Assembly: GCA_012267385.1 (NCBI GenBank)
Contig: JAAXGW010000007.1
Coordinates: forward strand, 62,001-126,000
Direction of reading: 5' to 3'
Source of the DNA: OMG group bacterium
Lineage (GTDB): Bacteria; Pseudomonadota; Gammaproteobacteria; Pseudomonadales; Azotimanducaceae
DNA: 64,000 nt
The first letter of the stretch is position 1; each line of letters begins with the position of its first letter. Under the pieces are notes generated by a model that had not been told where the DNA came from, made no database searches, and saw nothing but the letters and a program-made list of their open reading frames with translations. A program made the translations under genes and the position numbers. Positions 54,280 through 63,276 of the stretch are shown piece after piece.

Positions 54280-55371
54280 CTAGCGGCGAAAAGACTGTAA
54301 ATCGCCTGTTTCCATAGTCGCGATACCTCGTGTTGCTTCCCAAAAGTTGTACTGACTATCAACTTCCAGTACGTCTTTGAACCAAGGTGATATTGGCCCC
54401 CTCTTGGTGAATTGTTGGATATAGAATTTTGTACTCGCTAACTCTGCCTCTGCAATAGGAACGCGGCCGTCCGTAACGAATACAAAGGCGACGCGGAACT
54501 CCCTCTGGGAGTGTTCGAAATTTGGGGAACGTGGGCCTAACTGTTTGACAATTTGCTTTATACTCCACGTCGAAATCTTACGAGCTTTAAAAACTCTGTG
54601 CCCGTCCGCGTCCGTCTGTATGTGGCGGCGTCCTTTAGTCCATTTGCTCATCAGCCACGAACCGTCCTCCGCTACCCAAATATCAGGTACTTCACTTGAA
54701 GGTATAAACCCTGCTAAATACATCTCCAATGGGCTGTAGGGTACTGACTCCATTGCTCGTTGTGGAGCGAAGTTCCCAGCAGAGTATTTGCGGTCACCTA
54801 AAAACTTCAATTCATCCAGCTGGAATCCTCCAAGTTGTCCACCTACACTGCTGAATCCCCAATGTCCGTGTTCAGTAGATGGAATCACCTCGAGATCAGA
54901 CTTCCAAAGATGCATGACCTCGTGTAGCAAAGTTTCATCGTGAATGTGATCTGGGTGTACTAAACGTACGACTCCCTTGAGTCTATGCTCTGATCCAAAC
55001 AGTTCCCCTATGTCAAGTATTTCCACACCTATGCCTGCAACCTCGCTCCGGACCACCTTCATTCTGCCGGAGTAACCATCTCCCCACAGATCCGCGACAT
55101 GTTCGGGGTTGTGAGCAATAAGAACTAATACATCAAACTCGTCTTCATAGTGTCGGTAAAACTCTCGACAGATACTGATCGTTCGCGACATGTTTGGACC
55201 AAAATCTGTCTTCGAAGTCTCCATCACAACTAGGTTTTCCAAATGTTGCGTGATCTTCGCACTCGGTAGGAAATAGACATAGCCACATCCACTCACCAGC
55301 ACAACGAAAGCAAGCACTAATACGCAACGCGAAGTGCTGCTCCACGACTTATCTTGAAACAATCGTCCCAT
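54280..55371 (-). CDS. zinc-metalloprotease-like lipoprotein (tandem copy 1)
   Basis: 363 aa. A lipoprotein leader ends in LVSGC. The zinc motif HEVMH begins at His150, followed by HWGFSSVGGQLGGF and SVPYSPLEMYLAG, in which the Glu may be a third ligand. The C-terminal third has no named domain (LGPRSPNFEHSQREFRVAFVFVTDG). It is a direct tandem paralogue of the next gene, with the same length and motif order. It is expected to be a periplasmic or surface zinc peptidase anchored by lipid. Confidence 0.75.
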   Translation of the reverse strand: MGRLFQDKSWSSTSRCVLVLAFVVLVSGCGYVYFLPSAKITQHLENLVVMETSKTDFGPNMSRTISICREFYRHYEDEFDVLVLIAHNPEHVADLWGDGYSGRMKVVRSEVAGIGVEILDIGELFGSEHRLKGVVRLVHPDHIHDETLLHEVMHLWKSDLEVIPSTEHGHWGFSSVGGQLGGFQLDELKFLGDRKYSAGNFAPQRAMESVPYSPLEMYLAGFIPSSEVPDIWVAEDGSWLMSKWTKGRRHIQTDADGHRVFKARKISTWSIKQIVKQLGPRSPNFEHSQREFRVAFVFVTDGRVPIAEAELASTKFYIQQFTKRGPISPWFKDVLEVDSQYNFWEATRGIATMETGDLQSFRR

Positions 55372-55430
55372 CGTCTTTGCGATTAAACTGAATCTCTAGG
55401 TTTGCTAGGACTTCAAACAGAACTCTCATT

Positions 55431-56522
55431 TCACCGTCTAAAGGACCGAAGATCGCTTGGGTCCAAGGTAGCAATACCTCTCGTTGCTTCCCAAAAGTTG
55501 AGTATGTCATCGCGCGCTTCCCTTTTAAACCAAGTTGATACCGAACTCTTCTTAGTAAACTCTTCGATGAACAATTGGGTTGCGTCAAGATACACTTCGT
55601 CAATAGGCTCTTCACCGTCCGTAACAAGAACGAAAGCGATGCGAAACTCTTTCTGAGACAATTCAAAAGTCGGTGTCCGAGGACCCAATTTCTCGATGAT
55701 TTGCTCTATACTCCATGTTGAAATTTGACTAGCGGTAAAAATCCAATCGCCGTCTGCGTCTTTTTGATGTTGAGGCCGTCTTCCAGAGCGTTCACGCATC
55801 AACCACGAGCCATCCTCCGCGACCCATATATCGAGTACTTCTTCAGGCGGTATCCACCCTGCTAGATACATTTCCAGCGGACTGTACGGTACCGAAGTCT
55901 TTGCGCGCTGGGGAGCGAAGTTACCTGCCGAGTATTTCCCTTCTCCTAACGAAGTTAGATCATCTAGTCGGAATCCACCAAGTTGTCCTCCTACACTACT
56001 GAATCCCCAATGTGAGAACGTCACAGTCGGAATGACTTCGAGATCGTTGTACCACAAATGCATGATCTCATGCAACAACATAGAATCGCTGAATATTAGT
56101 TCAGGATGTATTAAAGAGATTACTCCCCTCAGTCTATGTTCAGAACCAAAAACTCCCCCAACATCAACTGTGCTTGAGCCCGTTCCCAGTTCAGCGTTCC
56201 TGACCACGCTCATTGTGCCTCTACGGCCCACCTCCCATTGATCCATGATTCTGTAGGGATTGTGCGCTATAAAAACTAGTAAGTCAAACTCGTCCTTGTA
56301 GTGTCGGTAAAACTCCCGAGAAAGAGCGGTTAATCGTAATTCATTAGCTCCAAAGTCTGTTTTCGCTGTTCTCATCACTACAAAATTTTTTTTGTGATCA
56401 ATGATGTCGACTCGTGGTAAAACATATACCGTGGCGCACGCGCTCACTAGTGTTAAGGAAGTCAGTACGAGTAAAAGCCGCGCAGAGAAACCACCGATTA
56501 CTGATAGTGAAAATTTTCGCAT
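55431..56522 (-). CDS. zinc-metalloprotease-like lipoprotein (tandem copy 2)
   Basis: 363 aa. The leader ends in LVSAC. HEIMH begins at His151, followed by SHWGFSSVGGQLGGF and SVPYSPLEMYLAG as in copy 1. It lies 59 bp upstream of copy 1 on the same strand, and the two are close in sequence but clearly diverged, so the duplication is not very recent. All zinc-site residues are kept in both, so neither seems decayed. Confidence 0.75.
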   Translation of the reverse strand: MRKFSLSVIGGFSARLLLVLTSLTLVSACATVYVLPRVDIIDHKKNFVVMRTAKTDFGANELRLTALSREFYRHYKDEFDLLVFIAHNPYRIMDQWEVGRRGTMSVVRNAELGTGSSTVDVGGVFGSEHRLRGVISLIHPELIFSDSMLLHEIMHLWYNDLEVIPTVTFSHWGFSSVGGQLGGFRLDDLTSLGEGKYSAGNFAPQRAKTSVPYSPLEMYLAGWIPPEEVLDIWVAEDGSWLMRERSGRRPQHQKDADGDWIFTASQISTWSIEQIIEKLGPRTPTFELSQKEFRIAFVLVTDGEEPIDEVYLDATQLFIEEFTKKSSVSTWFKREARDDILNFWEATRGIATLDPSDLRSFRR

Positions 56523-57079
56523 CTCAGACTAATTCTAAAAAATTTTTGTTGCAGCAGGAAAGAATTCAGAGATTAAAAAGAGTCTCTACAGCGACTGCCT
56601 CTTGAACTATTTGTGATTGACTTAAGAGTGTGCTTACGCACCGAGCTCAGTAACGAGTTCAGAAAGCGCTATTTCTACGACAAGACTTTTGGAAAATTAA
56701 AGTTGCTTCAGGAATCGTAATCTGACCGAATCATGCCCTGACCCCAACTCTGTTGAAGGATTGGTCGAGAATTCGAAAAATCTTCATTCCAAGCTACTTA
56801 GCAACCAAAATCTGCGCGCCGACATGAGAACACTCTAAAACACACTCATTTCGGGAGCGTGAATGCTGTTAACCTCGGTGTTAACGAGTTGTATTCAATA
56901 CAGGTATTGGAGAAAAAACTTCGAAACTCGAATGTGGTATAATGGTATACGTATCGAACTCACGCAATCTTTTCGACTCATCGCTCCCAGTCAGCGAAGG
57001 AGGTGCCACCGAAATCTAGCTTAAATTTATTCAATTTTTACTATCCACTTTTTACTGTTAATATTTATAGGATAATATA
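56523..57079. other. intergenic region upstream of the DUF6569 gene
   Basis: 557 bp with no gene visible on either strand. Only the -10 element at 56935-56943 is notable. Confidence 0.5.
56935..56943 (+). promoter_or_regulatory. extended -10 promoter element
   Basis: TGGTATAAT is a perfect extended -10 (TGn-TATAAT), which can work without a strong -35. It lies about 137 bp upstream of the start at 57080, giving a long leader. Confidence 0.4.
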
Positions 57080-58087
57080 TTGAACACTACTATATCCCCT
57101 TTCCCCTCTGAATTTCAAATTGGCAACCCGACGATTTGCGATAATCTCGCTATCGTTCCGTTGCTAAACACCAACGACGCCCACCCAGACTACTTTACAT
57201 TGGACGAAGGCTTAGACGCTTCTCTTTTCGAAGTCGAAGAGTTGGATGCGGGTGCTAGCGTTAATGACATCCTTTTCCGTAATCAGTCCGACAAGTTCGC
57301 ATTGTTGTTTGAAGGAGAAGAATTTCTTGGTGCGAAGCAAAACCGTATTTTGAACGTGTCGATTTTCGTAACGCCTAAAACCAAACAAACAATTCCTGTC
57401 TCCTGCGTTGAGGCTGGACGTTGGCGACACCAACACCAGAATCGCTCAAAACGACGTTTTCGTGCTGCGAACAGGATGCACTATGCACGCGGACGCGCGT
57501 TTGAGAATCAAGCAGTATCTGCTAGTCTCGATTCCAACCACGAGTATCGCAGTGACCAATCTGGTGTTTGGCGGGACATTAGCCTCAAGTCTAACCGAAT
57601 GAAGTCGCATTCGCCGTCTTCCGCGTCGGACGCGATGTATGTTTCTGCAGCATCGAAAACTGAAGACTATCTCAAGTCTTTCAAGCACGTACCCAACCAA
57701 GTGGGATCTGTGTTCTTGATAGATGGCGTAGTTTCGGGACTCGAACTGTTTGCTAGCGAAGCCACCCACAAGAGGATGATTCAAAAGTTAGTCCGAAGCT
57801 ATGCACTTGATGCTATTGATTTAGCCATGACACGTCCCAAGGGTGCGGTTGAACCAACAAGCAAGTTTACGAAAGAGCAATGCTTATCGGCTACTGAAGA
57901 GTTCACTAACAGGCTCAAGTCGTCTTGGACTAAGCGATTTGACGGTGTGTGTATAGGTGAGAACTACCGATTCAAGGACGACCACCTAACCGGCGGAGCT
58001 TTAGTGCATGAGGAACGAGTTCTCCACCTGTGTGCGTTTGCGTTAGATCCAGAGTTATCTGCCGCTGAGGTACATGCAACTCACTAA
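57080..58087 (+). CDS. DUF6569/ARPP-1 domain protein
   Basis: 335 aa from the TTG at 57080, with AGGAT upstream. Diagnostic blocks are ALLFEGEEFLGAKQNR, then NVSIFVTPKTKQTIPVSCVE and AGRW, as in the DUF6569 (ARPP-1) family. The family was described by its association with ADP-ribosylglycohydrolases and rhodanese/phosphatase-type proteins, but its biochemical role is not known; none of those partners is next to it here. The sequence is soluble, with no signal. The gene ends in a strong terminator and appears monocistronic. Confidence 0.8.
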   Translation: MNTTISPFPSEFQIGNPTICDNLAIVPLLNTNDAHPDYFTLDEGLDASLFEVEELDAGASVNDILFRNQSDKFALLFEGEEFLGAKQNRILNVSIFVTPKTKQTIPVSCVEAGRWRHQHQNRSKRRFRAANRMHYARGRAFENQAVSASLDSNHEYRSDQSGVWRDISLKSNRMKSHSPSSASDAMYVSAASKTEDYLKSFKHVPNQVGSVFLIDGVVSGLELFASEATHKRMIQKLVRSYALDAIDLAMTRPKGAVEPTSKFTKEQCLSATEEFTNRLKSSWTKRFDGVCIGENYRFKDDHLTGGALVHEERVLHLCAFALDPELSAAEVHATH

Positions 58088-58118
58088 ATTTTCTGCAATT
58101 CAGAGTAAGCACAAGATC

Positions 58119-58149
58119 AGAGCTCCGGTACTGCCGGAGCTCTTTTTTA
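58119..58149 (+). terminator. intrinsic terminator of the DUF6569 gene
   Basis: A 10-bp perfect stem AGAGCTCCGG/CCGGAGCTCT with a 5-base loop, followed by six T. It begins 31 bp after the stop. Confidence 0.93.
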
Positions 58150-58258
58150 CTCGTATGGAAGTACTTTGGATAAGTTCGGAAAGCTAGTGTTTGACTACAT
58201 GAGAACTTGCAACTAACACAAAGTGGGAGAAATTACTTGAACGCTTAGGAATCAGTAA

Positions 58259-58930
58259 TTAAGAAGTTGCCTGGATGAACAACCTAACAATTTCACGAGT
58301 ATAGACCAACACGAGCAAGAAGTACGGCAACGAGCCGAAGCCGACACAATACGCCCACCCCTTTGCCGTCCAAATGCGTAGTCCTTGTATCGTGAGAGTG
58401 GTGGTCCAGACTATTGGTATTAAAAAGCCCAAGCCGACCACTAACGCACCGACGGTAAGCGATGGATTCATCGATTCAGAGTACACCTCAATGAACGTGC
58501 CAGCTCCGTCGACCAGGATGATGGGTACAAGTGTCCAACAAGCAAAACCAAACCAATGTTCCCATTGGATGTCGTCGATACGAAAGCAACGCGCGATTAC
58601 GAAAAAGTAAGTGCCAAGCAAGACCACATCGAGAACATATTCAAAAACTGCAAAAGGCACGCGTATTAGATATTCCACCCAATCATAAAATTCCAAATCT
58701 GCTAACGGATGCAGAAACCACTCGCCGGGACGCATCTGTATTTCCATTGCGTTCGCCCAAATGATCGGTGGTACTACGAGCCAAACAATCGCCGCTGACA
58801 CTATCGAGACGAACAAAAGCGGTACGAGGATTGGAGTGCCAGGAGGTTTGATATCTTTAAACACTGCACTTGCAGAAAAGGTATAAATCTTGCCGATACG
58901 TAGCCAATCGAATTTTCGAGATGGGTTCAT
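58259..58930 (-). CDS. YIP1-like multi-span membrane protein (tandem copy 1)
   Basis: 223 aa with about five membrane helices. The PPGTPILVPLLF entry, the central FFVIARCFRIDDIQWEHWFGFACWTLVP and the last IVWTTTLTIQGLRIWTAKGW resemble the YIP1 family. It is a paralogue of the gene at 59075-59743, with the same motif order. The role of bacterial YIP1 proteins is not known. Confidence 0.65.
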   Translation of the reverse strand: MNPSRKFDWLRIGKIYTFSASAVFKDIKPPGTPILVPLLFVSIVSAAIVWLVVPPIIWANAMEIQMRPGEWFLHPLADLEFYDWVEYLIRVPFAVFEYVLDVVLLGTYFFVIARCFRIDDIQWEHWFGFACWTLVPIILVDGAGTFIEVYSESMNPSLTVGALVVGLGFLIPIVWTTTLTIQGLRIWTAKGWAYCVGFGSLPYFLLVLVYTREIVRLFIQATS

Positions 58931-59074
58931 TTCAAGTCACTCATCAACAATGGTTCCACGACTAGAGGAATGAGACTGATCCGCGTTCAAGGTCGACCTC
59001 TGGTTGCAATTTGTACTGTCGTCCTTTGCAATTTACACTCCTTGAATGTAGTCTCAAGATTTCTCAGACTGAAA

Positions 59075-59743
59075 CTACGAAAACGCTCCCTTCATCAACT
59101 CCACGATTTTCTCTACTGAAAAGAGTACGTAAAGCAAGTACGGTATTACGCTGATGAGGAAGGTAATACCTTTCCCCTTTGCAGTCCAAACGCGTAAACC
59201 CTGTTGAGTGAGAAACACAGTCCAAGCGACCGGCAACAAATAAAACAAAGCAACGACGAAGATACTCAAGACGGGATATGGGTCATCGGAAGCCTCAAGG
59301 ATTGTTATGAAAAATCGAGCACTGGGCACAATGATCATTGGGACAAGTGTCCAACACGTAAAAGCAAACCATTGTTCCCACAAAATATCGACTCGATAAT
59401 ATCGAGCAACCGCAAAGTACCAAGAAGCAAGAATTACCGCACCTCCAATGTAAACGAAAAGGAATGCAGAAGGGAGAGGAACTAGTAAAACGAGTAAATC
59501 TTGAAAAGACGAAATACTGAGCCCTAGGTTCAAGCTAAACTCACCAATAAATGGGATCGTGAGCACACCAGTGGTGGTAATTACGTAAAAGGTTAGCCAC
59601 AGCATGAAGGCCGAACACAAAACGAACAATGCAGGTACCAACATCGGCGTGGCAGGTGGTCGAATCTCTTCAAAAACTTCTCGGGACGAAAAGGAAACTA
59701 TCTTCAATAATCGTTTCCAGTCGTCTTTTCTCGAGTTTTGCAT
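59075..59743 (-). CDS. YIP1-like multi-span membrane protein (tandem copy 2)
   Basis: 222 aa, the tandem partner of the gene at 58259. Shared elements include IRPPATPMLVPALF, YFAVARYYRVDILWEQWFAFTCWTLVP and TQQGLRVWTAKGKG. Five membrane segments are visible. The two genes are 144 bp apart on the same strand. Confidence 0.65.
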   Translation of the reverse strand: MQNSRKDDWKRLLKIVSFSSREVFEEIRPPATPMLVPALFVLCSAFMLWLTFYVITTTGVLTIPFIGEFSLNLGLSISSFQDLLVLLVPLPSAFLFVYIGGAVILASWYFAVARYYRVDILWEQWFAFTCWTLVPMIIVPSARFFITILEASDDPYPVLSIFVVALFYLLPVAWTVFLTQQGLRVWTAKGKGITFLISVIPYLLYVLFSVEKIVELMKGAFS

Positions 59744-60227
59744 TTGAAACTTGCGTGTGTTCGTTAATTAAATGGCGATGACAAACGCTATGACTTGGTG
59801 TTTGTGAGTGTCACGCAGAACCCAATATTGCCTGAGTCACTGCACTTCCTCTTGATCCTCTCCTACACCGAGATAGATGATATAGCGTTCTCAATCTACT
59901 AGCAGACCTTTATTCTAAGTCTGCAAAGAGCGATCAAAATAAGTTGTGTGAATCGGGGACTTTAACGCAGTGCAAAGTTCAAAACTGATTTAAACCTTAA
60001 TGAATTGGGTGAGGGGACACGCAAATGATCCAGTTACGAGCTCTATAAACTGTCCTGACATCTCTTTAATCAACTTATCAGGTCATTTAGAACGTTTTAC
60101 TACTATATACAATGTCATTTGACAGTCTGACTGATTGCACCTTTACTGTTAGAGTTGTTCATCGGCTCGAGTCGGAGGACACGAAACTGTAGTCGGCTAC
60201 CATAGCACACTATACAGGGACTAGACG
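59744..60227. other. divergent intergenic region
   Basis: 484 bp between the YIP1-like genes and the permease, which are transcribed away from each other. TTGACA at 60119-60124 with TTTACT 17 bp downstream (60142-60147) is a possible promoter for the permease. Nothing else is apparent. Confidence 0.4.
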
Positions 60228-61991
60228 TTGAGTCTAAACGAATCCGACCAACACTCACTCAACCGCAGACATCCAAATGCTGCAACCCCGGTTCCGCAGA
60301 GCTTGGGTGTCGCTGCCCAGATCGCTTGCCTGGTAATCCCTGGTATAGTGATGATTCCTACTGTCGTGTTTCGAACTGCCGGCCAACCCGAGGAACACCT
60401 GCAGTGGGCGGTATTTGCTTCGGTGGCAGTATCCGGTATCACGGCGATCCTGCAGGCTCGGCGGATTGGTAGGTTTGGTGCGGGGTACATACTCGCAGTG
60501 GGACCATCAATAGCAGCTATCGCCGTCAGCATTGCGGCTCTAGCCACGGGTGGTCTAGCGTTACTCGCGACGTTGGCGATCTGTTTCGCTCTGGTTCAGA
60601 TCTTGTTTTCTACACACCTCTCTGTGCTAAGACGCATACTCACGCCAACCGTGACTGGCACGATTCTAATGCTGACTCCAATCACGATCATGCCCGTCCT
60701 GTTCAATCAACCTGACGTAATGATTGGGAATGGATCTCAATTTGGAGCGGCACTCAGCGCACTAGTCACCATGAGTCTCATCGTCGGAATCACGTTAATC
60801 GGAAAGAATCGGATGCGATTTTGGGGACCGGTTATTGGCATCGTTTTGGGCTCGATAGTGGGAGCAATGTTCGGTTTGTACGACACCGACCGTGTCGTTG
60901 CGGCGTCTTGGATTGGGATGCCGAATCCAGAATTAGTCGTCTTAGACCTACAGTTCAAATCTGAGTTTTGGGTCTTGCTTCCCGCGTTCATCTTGGTAGC
61001 CTTGATCTGCACCATGCAGACGATCAGTGGCGCCGTTGGAATTCAGCAAGTCTCTTGGGAAGAACCTCGTGCGGTGGACTTTCGAGCTGTACAAGGAGCA
61101 GTCGCTGGAGACGCGGCAGGCAACTTGCTATCGGGCTTAGCATGTACGATGCCGCTCGGTTTCAGGCCTTCAGGCGCAGCCATGGTGGAGATCACTGGGA
61201 TTAGTTCTCGCCGCATCGGAGTCGTGCTAGGAATCCTGTTAATCTTTCTCGCGTTCGTTCCCAAAGCGCTCGTAGTGATCCTTGCTATTCCAAGTCCGGT
61301 CGTCGCGTCTTTTATCACAGTGACAATGGCGACTATTTTCATTATTGGCGCGCGAGTGATTATTCAGGACGGAATTGATTTTCGTAAAGGATTGATTGTT
61401 GGGATATCCTTCTGGCTCGGTGTCGGATTTCAAATCCAAGCAATATTTCCAGAGGCCGCACCGGAATTTGCGCGCGCGCTCTTGCAAAACGGGATGCTCG
61501 CAGGCGGTATCGTCGCGGTCGCGTTGACCACACTTCTAGAACTAACAAAATCGCGTCGGCACCGTATAGAAGTGGGATTTGATGAATCGGCCTTGCGGGA
61601 AATATGGATGTTTATCGGTACCCTCGCATCCCGCAAAAAATGGGACCTTCAGTTGGTTAATCGACTCAACGCCGTCTGCGAAGAGATTTGGTTAACGCTG
61701 AACCGCAACGAAACACTCAGTACTGAAGTGGGGAGACGTCTCTTACTAACAATATATAGTGAAGATCGCGCGATTGTCTTGGAATTCGTATCGTCAAAAG
61801 GTGAAGAAAACATTCAAGATCGGATAGCGCTGTTGGGCGAGGCGAATGCTGCAGCTATGGTCGAACAGGACATCTCGTTGCGTTTGTTGCGTCATCTTGC
61901 CTCGTCCGTTCGCCATCAACAATACTACGAAACGGATATCGTCACAGTTCGCGTAGACTATCGACAGAATCTGCCTGAGGAAGCAAAGTAG
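60228..61991 (+). CDS. NCS2-type xanthine/uracil permease with C-terminal RsbW-like domain
   Basis: 587 aa from the TTG at 60228, after GGGA. About residues 25-440 form the membrane part of a solute carrier 23 (NCS2) permease: IPGIVMIPTVVF, QVSWEEP, LLSGLACTMPLGF and a GFRPSG entry to a late helix. Residues about 450-585 form a soluble extension with the pattern of a degenerate HATPase (RsbW/anti-sigma-like) domain: RLNAVCEEIWLTLN for the N-box helix and a closing SLRLLRHLAS...VTVRVDY. The G1/G2 boxes are not clear, so ATP binding is doubtful. Nucleobase uptake is likely; the extension could regulate it. Confidence 0.75.
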   Translation: MSLNESDQHSLNRRHPNAATPVPQSLGVAAQIACLVIPGIVMIPTVVFRTAGQPEEHLQWAVFASVAVSGITAILQARRIGRFGAGYILAVGPSIAAIAVSIAALATGGLALLATLAICFALVQILFSTHLSVLRRILTPTVTGTILMLTPITIMPVLFNQPDVMIGNGSQFGAALSALVTMSLIVGITLIGKNRMRFWGPVIGIVLGSIVGAMFGLYDTDRVVAASWIGMPNPELVVLDLQFKSEFWVLLPAFILVALICTMQTISGAVGIQQVSWEEPRAVDFRAVQGAVAGDAAGNLLSGLACTMPLGFRPSGAAMVEITGISSRRIGVVLGILLIFLAFVPKALVVILAIPSPVVASFITVTMATIFIIGARVIIQDGIDFRKGLIVGISFWLGVGFQIQAIFPEAAPEFARALLQNGMLAGGIVAVALTTLLELTKSRRHRIEVGFDESALREIWMFIGTLASRKKWDLQLVNRLNAVCEEIWLTLNRNETLSTEVGRRLLLTIYSEDRAIVLEFVSSKGEENIQDRIALLGEANAAAMVEQDISLRLLRHLASSVRHQQYYETDIVTVRVDYRQNLPEEAK

Positions 61992-62106
61992 AAACACTCA
62001 CTCTCTTACTTAAAGCACCCTAATATACACTGAGAACTTTCAAGAGGGCTAGCGAATCCGTGCTTAAAATTCCTGACTTCTCTTAGACAAAAAATTGGAT
62101 CAAACG

Positions 62107-62409
62107 ATGTACTTTGTAGTTATCGCCCATCACGAACAGGGTCGAGTGAAATCTGGTAGTGACGTTCAGTTAGCATTTGCAGACTTTTTAAGTAGTCATC
62201 CCGAACATCCTGATGTTGTCGTCCACAACGCCGGTCCTACTCACGTCGACGATGTCAATATAGTCGATGGATTCCTGTTAGTAGTCGAAGCTTCCTCAAT
62301 AGAGACTGTAAAAGCATTTATTGCAGATTGTCCCTACAGCAAGGCAGGTACACTCGCACAAACTCACATTCGGATGTGGGACTGGAGGACTGGAAAACCG
62401 GGCGGTTGA
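62107..62409 (+). CDS. YCII-related protein
   Basis: 100 aa from the ATG at 62107; the in-frame TTG at 62095 would add four residues. The start MYFVVIAHHEQGRVK and the later GFLLVVEASSIETVKAFIADCPYSKAG fit the YCII family (small alpha/beta proteins with a conserved His). Their general role is unclear; some relatives act on small molecules. The length is typical. Confidence 0.75.
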   Translation: MYFVVIAHHEQGRVKSGSDVQLAFADFLSSHPEHPDVVVHNAGPTHVDDVNIVDGFLLVVEASSIETVKAFIADCPYSKAGTLAQTHIRMWDWRTGKPGG

Positions 62410-62465
62410 TCAACGACCAAATTTAGTTCGAATCGCGACGCGCTCGTAGAAAAGAGCAACACGAT

Positions 62466-63176
62466 CTAGACTCTCACAAAATGGCCTAGGTAGTGTCGGC
62501 TTTCGGCTCTTTCATGGTGTGGACGAACGCACGCATCGTGAACGAGACGTTCCGTACAACCTACATAAGCAACGTTGGGTTTTTGCGATATTCGAAGACA
62601 CGGAATGCGGCTTTCGGCGCGTTCTATATACCTGTCGGCAACTTCACAAGGATGAAGATTGCTCGGCGAGTCCACGAACTTGGCCATTTCCTCTATCGGG
62701 ACTAGCACCAGAAAAACGTACCGATCTCCTGGACCACGGTTCACGACGATTCGGTTTCGGCTCTTCCATCTGGATTGAACGTCGTGATCATCCCAAGTGT
62801 CCAGGTGCAATCCCAACTTTAACCCCGTGGTTTTATCAACGGTAATCGATGGACTGTTGGCGTAATCGACGGATGCATTCAGCACGCTGATCTGAGACAA
62901 GCTCTTAAACGGCGAGAAGTCCAAAGTCTGATCCGATTCTGGCTTGCAGGGGAAGATCGCAACAAAATTGAGCTCATCCTCAAGTGATAGCTGTTCAAGA
63001 GTACCGGTGTACTTCTTGACCTCAACTTCTTCTAACTGTCGAAAGTCGGCGGGTAATTTCGCGTTGGGTCGATAATCGACAGTGTCTGAAAAATTTTCTT
63101 GCACGGAAACGAGAGTGTCACTGTACATGATCAGATCATGTACTGACCCCAATCGAGGGCCGTAGAAAACTTTCAC
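62466..63176 (-). CDS. possible 2OG-Fe-type oxygenase next to the radical SAM maturase
   Basis: 236 aa from the GTG at 63176; the start is unsure because no ribosome binding site is visible. The region GLHLDTWDDHDVQSRWKSRN, then IVVNRGPGDRYVFLVLVP, has an H-x-D pair followed by an R-N-R-I-x-x-N strand, as in small iron/2-oxoglutarate oxygenases or cupin-like hydroxylases. It begins 101 bp after the radical SAM/SPASM gene on the same strand. Hydroxylation of a RiPP is a reasonable inference, not shown. The last 50 codons read oddly, and another frame offers a different ending. Confidence 0.45.
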   Translation of the reverse strand: MKVFYGPRLGSVHDLIMYSDTLVSVQENFSDTVDYRPNAKLPADFRQLEEVEVKKYTGTLEQLSLEDELNFVAIFPCKPESDQTLDFSPFKSLSQISVLNASVDYANSPSITVDKTTGLKLGLHLDTWDDHDVQSRWKSRNRIVVNRGPGDRYVFLVLVPIEEMAKFVDSPSNLHPCEVADRYIERAESRIPCLRISQKPNVAYVGCTERLVHDACVRPHHERAESRHYLGHFVRV

Positions 63177-63276
63177 TGAAACTTGTGTAGGTTGAGCGCG
63201 AACACGCTCTGCTCTACCGACAATTATTAAAACCTACGAATCGACGAAAACGAGCGAGTGAAGTAGGTTAAACTGC

